Shown here in pieces: positions 51,869 to 61,369 of a stretch of 64,000 bases of DNA. Both the position numbers and the translations under genes were made by a program. Every line of letters begins with the position of its first letter. Position 1 is the stretch's first letter. The stretch lies in assembly GCF_000686525.1 (NCBI RefSeq), contig NZ_KK365986.1, positions 170,785 through 234,784 on the forward strand. Direction: 5' to 3'. The DNA is from Desulfonatronovibrio hydrogenovorans DSM 9292. GTDB taxonomy: Bacteria > Desulfobacterota > Desulfovibrionia > Desulfovibrionales > Desulfonatronovibrionaceae. The notes under the pieces are model-generated. The model was not told the origin of the DNA. It saw only the letters and a program-made list of their open reading frames with translations, and searched no databases.

Positions 51869-53494
51869 GTGAGCCAGGTTGATCCCAGGCATCTGCTGTC
51901 CGAACTTAAGGACAATACCCTGAAAAAAGATTCCATCAAGGCTGGAATAGTCCTTTCATATCTGGATCAGGTGGACAGGAGCACCCAGGACGGGCTTTTG
52001 TCCATTCTGGAACAGGCAGAACCCGGATTCTGCGTTCCCCTGCTGGCCGGTCTGATCCATAAAAAAACCGGGATCAGCCGGGAACTGCCAAGGGTAAGGG
52101 AGATCCTGACCATGAAATCCCTGGAAGATCCTGAGCTGCTTTTGACCATGATCAGGGACGGTATTGAACCCAGGGAACTGTTCATCAGCCTGGCGGCTGA
52201 AGCCAGGATCGATGGGGCCGGAGAAGTGCTCCTGGAAATCCTGGATAGTGAGCTGGATGAAGAAATCCTTGGCCCGGCCATAACCGGGCTGGGCGTCCTG
52301 GGCCATTCCAAAGCGGTGAATCCGGTCAGCGAATATCTTTATTCCAACAGCAAGCATTTGATCATCAGGGCCATCAAGGCCCTGGAGGGCATGGGCACAC
52401 CTACGGCCATGCACAGGCTGGCTGAAAAAACCGGTCATGACCACCAGATGGACATTCTGATCCTGGACGTGTTTTCCCGGATTCAGGACCGGACATCCCT
52501 GGAGAGGCTGAACCAGGCCATAGGCTCACATTTCGCCCATCTAAGGACCTATGCCAAGGAAAGGCTGGTCCGCATCGGACCCAAGGCCGTACCCATGCTG
52601 GGTGAGAACCTGTCAACTGATGATCCTGATCTGCAGATCCACACCCTCAATGTCTTAGGAGCCATCGGCGATGTCTCTGCCCTGGTGTTCATCAGAAAAC
52701 TCATCAGCCGCCAGCCCGGTGACCCCAATGTCAGGTTTGCAGCCTTTGAAGCCCTGGGCATGCTTCCTTTGGACAAGGGGGCCTACATCCTGGCCAGAGG
52801 GCTGACTGATCAGGAAGAACACGTCTGCGTGGCTGCAGCTTCAGCCATTGACCGGAACCTGAGTGAGATCCTGGTGGCCGGGGTCAGGAACATGGTCAGA
52901 CAAAAGGATCATGATGCCATCAAAACGGTCAGGGCGGTTATCAATGCCCAGGCCAAAAACCTGTTTATGAGTCTGATTGAGGTGGCTGCGTTCCAGGAAA
53001 TGGCCATGACCCACCTGTCCAGAAACTGTCCGCCTGACCGGCGGGCCTTTTTCCATGAGCTCCTCCAGAAATACGGATATCCTGATCTGGCCCAAAGGAT
53101 CGGCATTCAGGAAGACCAGGAGGACAAGAGGCCAGTGGCTGTTGCTGTGGATGATTCCAGGATGATCCTGAATATCTACAAGGCCACCCTGTACGAAATG
53201 GGCTTTGAGCCGGTACTCTTTGAATACCCGGACCAGGCCCTGGAATGGATCAGGGATAACCGGCCCAGGGCGGTATTCACCGATCTGAACATGCCCGGAA
53301 TGACCGGAATAGAACTGACCACTGCCCTCAGGCAGATTTTTCCTGGCCCGGACCTGCCTATTATCATGGTTACCACCCAGAACGAGGCCCAGGACAAAGA
53401 GGATGCCCTGAAGGCCGGAGTCAGCGGGATCACCTTCAAGCCCTTTACCAGGGCTGGTCTGGAAAAAGCTCTGAAAGATACGTCCAGGGCATGA
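51869..53494 (+). CDS. HEAT-repeat protein with C-terminal receiver domain
   Basis: This 541-aa protein has a long N-terminal solenoid of HEAT-like helical repeats (residues about 1-410; repeated LxxLGxxG, RxxAFEALGML and AAASAI units). A CheY-like receiver domain follows from about 415: VAVAVDDSRMILNIY, FTDLNMPGMTGIEL (phospho-acceptor Asp), MVTTQNEAQDKEDAL and FKPFTRAGLEKAL with the conserved Lys. The solenoid probably binds a partner protein under phosphorylation control. The start is GTG. It is co-transcribed with PNP. Confidence 0.85.
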   Translation: MSQVDPRHLLSELKDNTLKKDSIKAGIVLSYLDQVDRSTQDGLLSILEQAEPGFCVPLLAGLIHKKTGISRELPRVREILTMKSLEDPELLLTMIRDGIEPRELFISLAAEARIDGAGEVLLEILDSELDEEILGPAITGLGVLGHSKAVNPVSEYLYSNSKHLIIRAIKALEGMGTPTAMHRLAEKTGHDHQMDILILDVFSRIQDRTSLERLNQAIGSHFAHLRTYAKERLVRIGPKAVPMLGENLSTDDPDLQIHTLNVLGAIGDVSALVFIRKLISRQPGDPNVRFAAFEALGMLPLDKGAYILARGLTDQEEHVCVAAASAIDRNLSEILVAGVRNMVRQKDHDAIKTVRAVINAQAKNLFMSLIEVAAFQEMAMTHLSRNCPPDRRAFFHELLQKYGYPDLAQRIGIQEDQEDKRPVAVAVDDSRMILNIYKATLYEMGFEPVLFEYPDQALEWIRDNRPRAVFTDLNMPGMTGIELTTALRQIFPGPDLPIIMVTTQNEAQDKEDALKAGVSGITFKPFTRAGLEKALKDTSRA

Positions 53495-53508
53495 AGGTTT
53501 CTTAGCAA

Positions 53509-53650
53509 GCTGTTGAAAATCTCCCAATTGCTGGGTCGTTCCAAAAAGTTCAAACCCTTACGTATGGATAACTACGCTGCGACCTTGAACTTTTTTTGTT
53601 TCTTGCCCTTGGAATTTTTGAACAGCCTGCCTGATAAGGACTTTTTCAAA
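53509..53650. repeat. MITE-like dispersed repeat D, copy 2
   Basis: It matches copy 1 (43405-43549) throughout, including TGTTGAAAATCTCCCAATTG, GGATAACTACGCTGCGACC and TTTGAACAGCCTGCCTGATA. It lies 15 bases after the HEAT-receiver stop codon. Nothing coding is seen up to 53713. Confidence 0.85.
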
Positions 53651-53713
53651 CTGCAAGGGGGGCAGGGTCAGGAACAAAAAAGTGAGGGCCAGGGGGAATA
53701 GAGCAAAAAAAAG

Positions 53714-54442
53714 TTATTTCCCGGCCATCCATCTGATCTGTCTGCAGATTCCCATGAGCAGATTGAATTCATGCAGCCTCAGGTCTGCCCTGGACATGAA
53801 TCTTTTCAAGGGCATCATGAAATAATCCGGGTTGTCAGGCTGGAGAAAGTTGATTTCCAGGAGGGCTTCCTGGATGTTCTGGTGCAGGACCCGGTTTTCC
53901 TCCATGGTGATGAGGCGCGAGTCTCCGGGTTTGATCCTGCGGGAATCGGTCACAGGGACCTGTTTGAAGCACTCGTAAAGCACGATGAGCACTGCCTGGG
54001 CCAGGTTCAGGGACCAGGCATCTCTGGAAGTGGGGATGGACAGGATATGGGAGCAGAGTTCAACCTCTTCGTTCAAAAGGCCGGTGTCTTCAGGGCCGAA
54101 GACCAGGGCTGATCTGGCCGGTCCGGATTCCAGATCCATGATCTGGGCTCCTGCTTCCCAGGGAGTGAGGATTCCCTTGCGCCACTTGCCCAGCCTGGCA
54201 GTGGTGGCATAGGCCCTGTGAAATCCAGTCAGGGCCTGTTTCAGATTATCAACAACCAGGGCCTGCTCCAGGAGTTTTTTGCCCCTGGCCGTGGCCAGAG
54301 GGGCAGCCCTGTCCAGGTCGAAATCCCTGGGGCTGACCAGGATAAGGCCGGGGCAGTCCATATTAATGCAGGCCCTGGCTACAGACCCGATGTTTTCCGG
54401 GTATTTGGGTCTGACAAGGATTACAGATACATTATCGAGCAT
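53714..54442 (-). CDS. TrmJ-type tRNA/rRNA methyltransferase
   Basis: This 242-aa protein belongs to the SPOUT family. It has VILVRPKYPENIGSVARACINMD, ALVFGPEDTGLLNEEVELC (the P-E-x-x-G-L SAM site) and IPTSRDAWSLNLAQAVLIVLYE. These match TrmJ, which methylates ribose 32 of tRNA. It follows the YchF-like gene with a 5-base gap. Confidence 0.9.
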   Translation of the reverse strand: MLDNVSVILVRPKYPENIGSVARACINMDCPGLILVSPRDFDLDRAAPLATARGKKLLEQALVVDNLKQALTGFHRAYATTARLGKWRKGILTPWEAGAQIMDLESGPARSALVFGPEDTGLLNEEVELCSHILSIPTSRDAWSLNLAQAVLIVLYECFKQVPVTDSRRIKPGDSRLITMEENRVLHQNIQEALLEINFLQPDNPDYFMMPLKRFMSRADLRLHEFNLLMGICRQIRWMAGK

Positions 54443-54447
54443 TTTTC

Positions 54448-55455
54448 TCAGACATTGAACCTGAAGGTGATGATGTCTCCGTCTTTGACGATGTAGTCCT
54501 TGCCTTCAAGGCGGAGGACTCCTTTTTCTTTGGCCTTTTTCATGTCCAGGCACTCCAGGAAATCCTCCCATCCAAGGACCTCGGCCCGGATGAATCCCTT
54601 CTGGATGTCGGAGTGGATGGTTCCGGCAGCCTGGGCTGCGGTTGATCCCCGGCTGAGGGCCCAGGAACGGACCTCCTTTTCTCCGGCAGTCAGAAAAGTG
54701 ATCAGGCTCAGCAGACTGTAGGTCCTGGCAATTACCCTGTCCAGGGCTGACTGCTGGACTCCCAGATCCTGCATGAACATGGCCAGTTCTTCTGGATCGT
54801 CCAGCTCGGACATCTCTCTTTCCAGCATGGCTGAGACAGCAATGTGCATGGTTCCCGGTTCATCCGGCGGAGGAGTAAAGCCATCCATTTTGGACTCAGA
54901 AATGTTCCAGGCATAAAGGATGGGTTTGGCCGAGAGAAAGGCAAAGCCCTTGAGTCCTGGCTGGGAGCACAGGTCTTTGTCCCGGCGCAGGGGTTTTTCC
55001 TGTTCCAGGATGGCCATGGCCTGCTGCAGAAGTTCCTCCACCCGGGGATCATAGAGGTGTTTGGCCTTTTGTTTGTCCTGGGCCAGCCTTTCCAGCTTCT
55101 TTTCTATGACTGCCAGGTCCGAGACAATGAATTCAGCTTCCACGGCCTGGAGCTGCTCCCGGGGATCAACAGCCCCGGAAAAGGCGTCCAGTACTGCCAG
55201 CAGGCAGTCGCAGCCTCTGATCTCACCAAGGACTTTATTGCCCAGAGATTTTGAGCCTCCGCTGCCAGGCAGGTCCTGGTATTCAATTTCAGTCTGGGTG
55301 ATCTTTTTGGGGTTAAAGACTTTGGCCAGGGGGGTCAGTCTTGGTTCGGGCACTTTGACCATGGCCCTGGACACCCCGGCCGCTCCAGGCCCGGCCAGGG
55401 CCCGGAAAAGTTCGGTTTTGCCGCTTCCGGCAAAGCCGATGAGTGCTGTTTTCAT
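54448..55455 (-). CDS. Divergent YchF-like GTPase/ATPase
   Basis: This 335-aa protein has the YchF/Obg layout: G1 loop GFAGSGKTELFRAL where YchF has G-x-P-N-V-G-K-S, G3 DLPGSGG, a coiled-coil arm (VIEKKLERLAQDKQKAKHL), G4-like YAWNISESK, and a C-terminal TGS/DUF933 domain (GTIHSDIQKGFIRAEVLGWEDF and KDYIVKDGDIITFRFNV). The changed G1 and G3 loops and shorter length suggest a paralogue of the ribosome-associated YchF. It is divergent from topA. Confidence 0.78.
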   Translation of the reverse strand: MKTALIGFAGSGKTELFRALAGPGAAGVSRAMVKVPEPRLTPLAKVFNPKKITQTEIEYQDLPGSGGSKSLGNKVLGEIRGCDCLLAVLDAFSGAVDPREQLQAVEAEFIVSDLAVIEKKLERLAQDKQKAKHLYDPRVEELLQQAMAILEQEKPLRRDKDLCSQPGLKGFAFLSAKPILYAWNISESKMDGFTPPPDEPGTMHIAVSAMLEREMSELDDPEELAMFMQDLGVQQSALDRVIARTYSLLSLITFLTAGEKEVRSWALSRGSTAAQAAGTIHSDIQKGFIRAEVLGWEDFLECLDMKKAKEKGVLRLEGKDYIVKDGDIITFRFNV

Positions 55456-55698
55456 ATCTGCTCCAAGGATTCTTGCTTAAGTTTCTGTTCCCGGCCGGAT
55501 GATGCCTGACCCGGCCGTTAATGCCCGGTAATTTTTAAATTGTGCCCGGCATCTTTTTGAGTCATCAGGCGCTTTGGGTCAGGTCCGGGCTGGAACGGTT
55601 TTTGGGGCATAAAGAAAAAAAACATCCATGGCAAGAAAAAGGGGTGGATAAATTTTTGCTTGCCAAAGAAAAAGCCAGTGCTTATACGCAGCACCATT

Positions 55699-57945
55699 AT
55701 GAGTAAGGATTTAATTATTGTTGAGTCACCGGCCAAGGTAAAGACCATTAAAAAATTTCTAGGCAAGGACTACCTGGTGGAGGCTTCAGTGGGCCATATC
55801 CGGGATCTGCCCAAAAAGACTCTGGGGGTAAGTGAGGACGGAGATTTTGAGCCGGAGTATGAAATTATCTACGGCAAGAAAAAAGTGGTCAATCAGCTGC
55901 AGCAAAGCGCCAAAAAATCTGAGCGGGTTTTCCTGGCCCCTGACCCGGACCGGGAAGGAGAGGCCATTGCCTGGCACATAGCCCAGCTGATCAAAAAACA
56001 GAACACCAATATCAAGCGGATTCAGTTCAACGAGATTACTTCCAGGGCAGTGAAAGAGGCCCTGGACCATCCCAGGGATCTGAACGAAAACCTTTTTAAT
56101 TCCCAGCAGGCCAGACGGATCCTTGACCGGCTGGTGGGATACAAGATTTCTCCTCTGCTCTGGAACAAGGTCAAGCGGGGATTGTCAGCAGGCCGGGTCC
56201 AGTCAGTGGCCCTGCGGATGATCGTGGAACGGGAAAGGGAGCGTCAGGCCTTTATCCCTGAGGAATACTGGGTGTTCAAAGCCATGCTGGCCCCGGACAA
56301 GGCAGAGGCCTTTGAAAGTCATCTGTGGAAGGTGGACAATAAAAAGGCCAGGGTGGGTTCTGAAAAAGAGGCCATGGCCCTGGATGCAGTCCTGCAGAAG
56401 TCCCGGTTCAAGGTGGAAGCAGTGGAAGAGAAGGAGCGCAAAAGGGATCCCAAGCCGCCCTTTATAACTTCCACCCTGCAGCAGGAAGCAAGCAACAGGA
56501 TGGGGTTTACAGCCAAGAGGACCATGTCCGTTGCCCAGCGTCTTTATGAGGGTGTGGACCTGGGTGACAGAGGCACCACCGCCCTGATCACCTATATGCG
56601 GACTGATTCGGTCCGGGTATCAAAGGATTCCCAGAAAGCAGCCAAAAAATGGATTTTGTCCAGCCTGGGCAAAGATTACTATCCAGCCAAGACCAGGTTT
56701 TTCAAATCCAAGGGCTCGGCCCAGGACGCCCATGAAGCTGTCCGGCCGGTGGACCCCGGGATCACCCCGGAAGAGATCAGGTCCTATTTGCCCAGGGATG
56801 AATACATGCTTTACAAGCTGGTCTGGGAGAGGTTCATGGCCTCTCAGATGGCCCCGGCCAGGTTCTGGGACACCACGGTCACGGTGTCAGCGGCCAATAC
56901 CTTATGGCGAAGCAAAGGGGAAAGGCTGATTTTTGACGGATTTTTAAAGGTCTATTCCGGGGGAAGTGCCAAAGAAGATATCTTCCTGCCCAAACTTGAA
57001 CCGGATCAGGCCCTGGATCTTAAGTCCCTGAGCAAGGAGCAGAAATTCACCCAGCCCCCGGCCAGGTATTCCGAGGCATCCCTGGTCCGCAAGCTGGAAG
57101 AATTGGGGATAGGCAGACCGTCCACCTACGCAGCCATCATCTCCACTCTGCTGGACCGGGAGTATGTCAGCCTGGAAGAAAAAAACTTCCGGCCTACCGA
57201 GCTTGGCTCTGAAGTGTGCGATCTTTTGGTCAAACATTTTCCCTCTCTTCTGGACGCCGGATTCACCGCCCAGATGGAAGAAGACCTGGATACAGTGGCT
57301 GAAGGCAGAAAGGACTGGGTCGAGCTTTTAAAACAGTTCACCGGCGGATTTTATCCCACCCTGGAAAAGGCCAAGAAAGAAATGGCCACGGTCAAGGCCG
57401 GTAAAGAGACCGACATTAAATGTGAAAAATGCGGACAGATCATGCTCATCCGTTTCGGACGCAACGGTGCTTTTCTGGCCTGTTCAGCCTATCCGGACTG
57501 CAAAAGCACGGCCAATTTCACCAGGGACGATTCCGGGAAAATAAAGGTTCTGGAGGCTGAACCAGTGATCAGGGAAAAAGTAGGAACCTGCCCTGACTGC
57601 CAGGGTGATCTGGTCCTGAAAAAGGCCCGGACCGGAAGCCGGTTTATTGCCTGTGACAACTATCCCCAATGCAAATACACTGCTCCTTTTTCCACGGACA
57701 TCCCCTGTCCGGTGGAGGACTGTCCAGGGGAGATGGTGGAAAAGGGGAGCCGCCGGGGAAAGGTGTTTTACGGCTGTAACCAGTATCCCAAATGCGATTA
57801 TGCTGTGTGGAATTATCCGGTTCAGGAAGAATGCCCCAAATGCGGCCACAAGATCCTGGTCCGCAAGTCCACCAAGACCCGGGGTGAGCATGTGGCCTGT
57901 CCGGAAAAGACTTGCAAGTTCTGGGACAAGTTGGAAGAAGAATAG
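55699..57945 (+). CDS. topA: DNA topoisomerase I
   Basis: This 748-aa type IA topoisomerase relaxes negative supercoils. The Toprim domain has IIVESPAKVKTIKKFLG and DPDREGEAIAWH. The catalytic Tyr is at about residue 299 in LITYMRTDS. HEAVRPVDP and GRPSTYAAIISTLLDREYV are typical. Four C-terminal zinc ribbons follow (CEKC, CPDC, CPVEDC and CPKC pairs). I chose ATG 55699 (MSKDLIIVESPAK); a TTG at 55660 is in frame, with a GGGGTGG upstream of it. Confidence 0.96.
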   Translation: MSKDLIIVESPAKVKTIKKFLGKDYLVEASVGHIRDLPKKTLGVSEDGDFEPEYEIIYGKKKVVNQLQQSAKKSERVFLAPDPDREGEAIAWHIAQLIKKQNTNIKRIQFNEITSRAVKEALDHPRDLNENLFNSQQARRILDRLVGYKISPLLWNKVKRGLSAGRVQSVALRMIVERERERQAFIPEEYWVFKAMLAPDKAEAFESHLWKVDNKKARVGSEKEAMALDAVLQKSRFKVEAVEEKERKRDPKPPFITSTLQQEASNRMGFTAKRTMSVAQRLYEGVDLGDRGTTALITYMRTDSVRVSKDSQKAAKKWILSSLGKDYYPAKTRFFKSKGSAQDAHEAVRPVDPGITPEEIRSYLPRDEYMLYKLVWERFMASQMAPARFWDTTVTVSAANTLWRSKGERLIFDGFLKVYSGGSAKEDIFLPKLEPDQALDLKSLSKEQKFTQPPARYSEASLVRKLEELGIGRPSTYAAIISTLLDREYVSLEEKNFRPTELGSEVCDLLVKHFPSLLDAGFTAQMEEDLDTVAEGRKDWVELLKQFTGGFYPTLEKAKKEMATVKAGKETDIKCEKCGQIMLIRFGRNGAFLACSAYPDCKSTANFTRDDSGKIKVLEAEPVIREKVGTCPDCQGDLVLKKARTGSRFIACDNYPQCKYTAPFSTDIPCPVEDCPGEMVEKGSRRGKVFYGCNQYPKCDYAVWNYPVQEECPKCGHKILVRKSTKTRGEHVACPEKTCKFWDKLEEE

Positions 57946-58009
57946 ATTTACCGCTCAAAAAGAAAATCAGCCATGGGTACGGGTTCAGGGGACCTGCTTT
58001 TGCCACCAG

Positions 58010-58162
58010 GCCTGAGCTGAGGGGTTTTTCCTGGTCATTGCAAGTTAAGCAATCTCAGTCAGTTATCCATGCGAGCAGTTATTCATGAAATTGCCACCCA
58101 CCCTCCGGGTGCTGGCAATGACTCTGATACTGGTCAGTTACATGAAGAAATCCTTAGTTCAG
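58010..58162. repeat. Dispersed repeat A, copy 2
   Basis: It has the family ends (ctgagctgaggggtttttcc ... gaaatccttagttcagg), a TCATTGCAAG...GCAATCTCAGTC part and the core ATTGCCACCCACCCTCCGGG followed by TGCTGGCAATGA. It fills the gap between topA and the DUF2156 gene stop. Confidence 0.82.
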
Positions 58163-58164
58163 GA

Positions 58165-59028
58165 TCAGAGTCTGACAGTATACTTTTTGAGGTAGCCTGT
58201 GGGGTTGTAGGATTCTTTGGCTTTTTTCAGGCCTGGATCGCCAAGGTCCTGCTCCCGGTTGACCACTTCAAAATCTCGGGCTGAATTCTCCAGAAAGAGC
58301 TTGTTAATGGCCTGGTATACCCCTTTGTATCCGGGGCAGCCTTTTTCAAAGTGAATGACAATGGTCCTGTCCGGCAGGGCCTCAGCCACTGTATAGGCCA
58401 CCATATCCCGGCCGACCATGAGTCCGGCTCCGAACAGCCCTCTGATTTTCTCCCACTGGGAAAAAACCCTTACAATGGCCTGGTTTTCCGCTTCCAGGGC
58501 ACCTGAGTCGTTGCACTCCTTCCACAGACACCATTCCGTCTGCAGGGTCAGGGCCTTTTCAATGTATTTTTTTCCCAGCACTACATACTCATAGTCATAA
58601 TTTTTGATGAACTGGTTATACAGGTTTTTCTTCTTGTGAAACCTGTTACCTTTGAGTTCTATGAGTTCAGGCACGGAATAGAGATAATCCCAGTGGTCCC
58701 GGTCAGAGCGGATGTCAAGTTTTGGTAAATCCTTTTTCCAGACCAGGGCCAGCTTTTCCGGCACCCTGACCAGTCTGGCCCGGCTGGGCAGGTCCTTAAA
58801 GGCCTGTTCCCAGTCCAGGTCCCAATTGCCCACTGGAGCCCAGTAAGCCTGAGCAGGCCGGTCCTGCCTGATCCAGGCGTGATCCCGGGTAAAGGCCAGC
58901 TTGAGGCCGTATTCCTCGGCCCATCCATAGATATTGGCAAAGCTGAAATCCGAGGCGATCTGAGGGGTCCTGGCCAGCAAGGAGTTGAATCTGTCCTGGT
59001 GGTCAAGGAGAACAGGTTGAAAATCCAT
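58165..59028 (-). CDS. DUF2156 family protein
   Basis: This 287-aa protein belongs to the GNAT-like family that includes the acyl/aminoacyl-transferase half of phosphatidylglycerol lysyltransferases. The N-terminus MDFQPVLLDHQDRFNSLL and SDFSFANIYGWAEEYGL fit, as do KGNRFHKKKNLYNQFIK, MVGRDMVAYTVAEALPDRT, and GVYQAINKLFLENSA with VNREQDLGDPGLKKAK. I chose ATG 59028, with AAAGGA upstream; a frame out to 59316 would add 96 Pro/Trp-rich residues without family match. The substrate is unknown. Confidence 0.85.
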   Translation of the reverse strand: MDFQPVLLDHQDRFNSLLARTPQIASDFSFANIYGWAEEYGLKLAFTRDHAWIRQDRPAQAYWAPVGNWDLDWEQAFKDLPSRARLVRVPEKLALVWKKDLPKLDIRSDRDHWDYLYSVPELIELKGNRFHKKKNLYNQFIKNYDYEYVVLGKKYIEKALTLQTEWCLWKECNDSGALEAENQAIVRVFSQWEKIRGLFGAGLMVGRDMVAYTVAEALPDRTIVIHFEKGCPGYKGVYQAINKLFLENSARDFEVVNREQDLGDPGLKKAKESYNPTGYLKKYTVRL

Positions 59029-59447
59029 TTGATAAAGATTCCTTTGGGGTTGGCTGATGTGAAAATAAAGCATGGTCTGGCCGATCATGAAAAACAAGAA
59101 AGATCCAGGCTCCTTAAAGGTGTACATACCAATAAACCTGCCCTTGACCGGGGTCAACCCTGCAAAAAAAGGTTGCCAGAGGGCTGGTCCGGGGATAGAG
59201 GGCCATTGGCATTTGCCTGATGGTTTTTTTCCAGGTAACCAGCTCTGAATTGAAGGCTTTTTTCTGGTCATTGCAGCAGGGGCCTGTGGCCAGGTCTCAG
59301 AGACCAGAAGGCTCATTTTGGCCTGGTCTGGACTTAGCTTTGGTCCTGTCAGACCGAATATCAGGCAGACCTTGAAACAGGGCCATGCCGGCCTGGAAGC
59401 AGGATGAGCCGCCTGCTCAGGTCAAAAATAAAATGCAGGAGGAAAAA
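59029..59447. promoter_or_regulatory. Divergent gap between the DUF2156 and YitT genes
   Basis: This 419-base gap must hold promoters for two divergent genes. No gene, repeat or clear hairpin was recognised; frames that enter it are extensions without ribosome sites. Confidence 0.4.
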
Positions 59448-60311
59448 ATGACCGCTCTGGTCCGCAAGATTGTTTACGGGCATGTATGGTGTCTCAGCCT
59501 GTTGACCCTGGCCGGGCTGATTATTGCCCTGGGCATCAATGGCATAGCCATCCATCATGAGTTCATAGCCGGTGGATTTTCCGGTTTGAGCCTTCTACTT
59601 TATTATATCACCGGGTCGATGAGTCCTGGCATATGGATGCTGGTCCTGAACATTCCGGTTTTTGCGGCCGGTCTTTTACTGGTCAGCCGGAGGTTCTTTT
59701 TTTACAGTCTGTACGGGCTTCTGGTAACCGCCTTTTTTCTGGAGACAGTCCACCTTGAATTGCCCATTACAGATCCGTTTCTGGCTGCCCTGACCTATGG
59801 TATTCTGCTGGGAGCGGGCATGGGCATCAGCCTCAGGTCATTCGGATCAACCGGAGGCCTGGATATCATCGGGGTTATCCTGTTTCAGAAGTTTAATATC
59901 CGCATCGGACAGAGCGGTTTTTTCTTCAACCTGATTCTGTTCGGCTTTGGATTCATGTTCCTGGAAACCGACCTGGTGCTTTATTCTCTGACCAGTGTTT
60001 TTGTAACAGCTCTGGTGGCTGACTACTTCATGGCCATGTTCAACCAGCGCAAGATGGTGCTTATCATTACGGAATTTCCGGAATCCATGTCCAGGCTCAT
60101 CGGCCAGCAGGTCCAGAGGGGGTCCACTTATTTGTATGGCCGGGGGACCTACAGCGGGGAGCGCAAGAAAATAGTGCTCACCGTGGTAAACAATTTTCAG
60201 CTCAAAAGACTGGAAGAAATCATATTTACCAAGGATCCCAATGCCTTTGTGATTATTGAAAATACTTTTAACGTCCTGGGCAAGGGCTTTTCCAAGCGAA
60301 TGGTGTTTTAA
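59448..60311 (+). CDS. YitT family membrane protein (DUF2179 C-terminus)
   Basis: This 287-aa protein has five or six membrane helices in residues 1-185 (for example LTLAGLIIALGINGIAI, GGFSGLSLLLYYITGS). The loop GISLRSFGSTGGLDIIGVIL is a family hallmark. The C-terminal cytoplasmic DUF2179 domain has RGSTYLYGRGTYSGERKKIVLTVV. Its transport role is unknown. AGGAGG precedes the ATG. cobS follows 12 bases later. Confidence 0.88.
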   Translation: MTALVRKIVYGHVWCLSLLTLAGLIIALGINGIAIHHEFIAGGFSGLSLLLYYITGSMSPGIWMLVLNIPVFAAGLLLVSRRFFFYSLYGLLVTAFFLETVHLELPITDPFLAALTYGILLGAGMGISLRSFGSTGGLDIIGVILFQKFNIRIGQSGFFFNLILFGFGFMFLETDLVLYSLTSVFVTALVADYFMAMFNQRKMVLIITEFPESMSRLIGQQVQRGSTYLYGRGTYSGERKKIVLTVVNNFQLKRLEEIIFTKDPNAFVIIENTFNVLGKGFSKRMVF

Positions 60312-60323
60312 CAAGGAGCAGTG

Positions 60324-61061
60324 ATGCAGGCGGCTTCCAGTTTCATGCTGGCCATGTCCTTTCTGACCAGGATGGTCCCGGCCAGATCAGGGGATGAAGA
60401 ATCCCTGGCCGGATCCATGGCCTGGTTTTCCCTGGTGGGCCTGGTTCTGGGGGTGATCATGGTCCTGCCCTGCCTGCTGGGTCTGGCTGGTAATTATCCT
60501 CTGGTCCAGGCCCTGATGGTCCTGGGACTGGGTTTTTATCTGACCAGGGGGCTGCACTGGGACGGATGGGCTGATCTGTGGGATGGCTGGGCCAGCCAGG
60601 CTGACGGGGAGAGGTTCTGGACCATAGTCAAGGACAGCCGGACAGGGGCCTTTGGTGTGGCTGGGATTTTTTTTGGTCTGGGAGGGCAGCTGGTTCTGCT
60701 GGGGGAAGTCATCCGGCTGGAGCAGTGGGCAGTTATTGTCTGGGCGGTTGTTCTGGGCCGGTTCGGGGCCTGGGCACTTGCCTTTGTGGGAAAAGATCTG
60801 TCCCGGCCAGGCCTTGGATCATTATTTATCAAGGGAGGAACCAGGACCCGGGCAATCGTCCTTAATCTGGCGGTGACTCTGGGTCTGGCCCTGGTCCTGG
60901 TTCCGATTAAGACAGTGCTGATATCCGGACTGCTTTTGGCTGGAGGACTTGTTTTTTTCTACAGACTGGGCCGGAAAATGAAAGGAATCAACGGTGATTT
61001 CCTGGGTGCAGCCATCATCTGGGGAGAGATCAGCGGACTCCTGGGGCATCTGATTTTGTAG
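60324..61061 (+). CDS. cobS: Adenosylcobinamide-GDP ribazoletransferase CobS
   Basis: This 245-aa membrane enzyme joins the nucleotide loop to cobinamide, the last step of B12 assembly. Family motifs are FLTRMVPAR, LTRGLHWDGWADLWDGW (the D-G-x-A-D site), DSRTGAFGVAG, and MKGINGDFLGAAIIWGEI. Several hydrophobic helices are present. The start is ATG 60324, directly after an in-frame GTG; AAGGAGCA is upstream. No other B12 gene is in the window, and no cobalamin riboswitch was seen. Confidence 0.93.
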   Translation: MQAASSFMLAMSFLTRMVPARSGDEESLAGSMAWFSLVGLVLGVIMVLPCLLGLAGNYPLVQALMVLGLGFYLTRGLHWDGWADLWDGWASQADGERFWTIVKDSRTGAFGVAGIFFGLGGQLVLLGEVIRLEQWAVIVWAVVLGRFGAWALAFVGKDLSRPGLGSLFIKGGTRTRAIVLNLAVTLGLALVLVPIKTVLISGLLLAGGLVFFYRLGRKMKGINGDFLGAAIIWGEISGLLGHLIL

Positions 61062-61140
61062 CCATCCAGTCTGGTTTCAGAGATATTCGCTGAAGCGATT
61101 GCTTAAATTTCAGCATGTAATTTTTTGAGCATAGTTGACA

Positions 61141-61193
61141 AAACCCAAAAAACCAGGGTAATGGTAATACCATTGCCCTGGTTTTTTGGGTTT
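61141..61193 (+). terminator. Strong hairpin terminator after cobS
   Basis: AAACCCAAAAAACCAGGG-TAATGG pairs with CCATTGCCCTGG-TTTTTTGGGTTT around TAATA, with one G-T pair. The stem is about 24 bp and is followed by T residues on both strands, so it may be bidirectional. Confidence 0.9.
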
Positions 61194-61369
61194 AAGCTGC
61201 CAGAAGAAAAAAAGATTTTTATGTACCAAAGCTCGGCTTTTAGGTTTGAAGCTGGTTGAGGTGCAGGTGTTTCTGGAGAAAAAAATGGTTATACCTTTAT
61301 CCTGGGGTGGCCTGGGACTGTCCAGGGCTATGATTCAGAGCCGGGGAGGGTGAGGCCATAAATAATTTA

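Noticed and set aside
59029..59316. N-terminal extension of the DUF2156 protein
   Set aside because: Residues from this part are Pro/Trp-rich without family match, and a good start with AAAGGA is at 59028.
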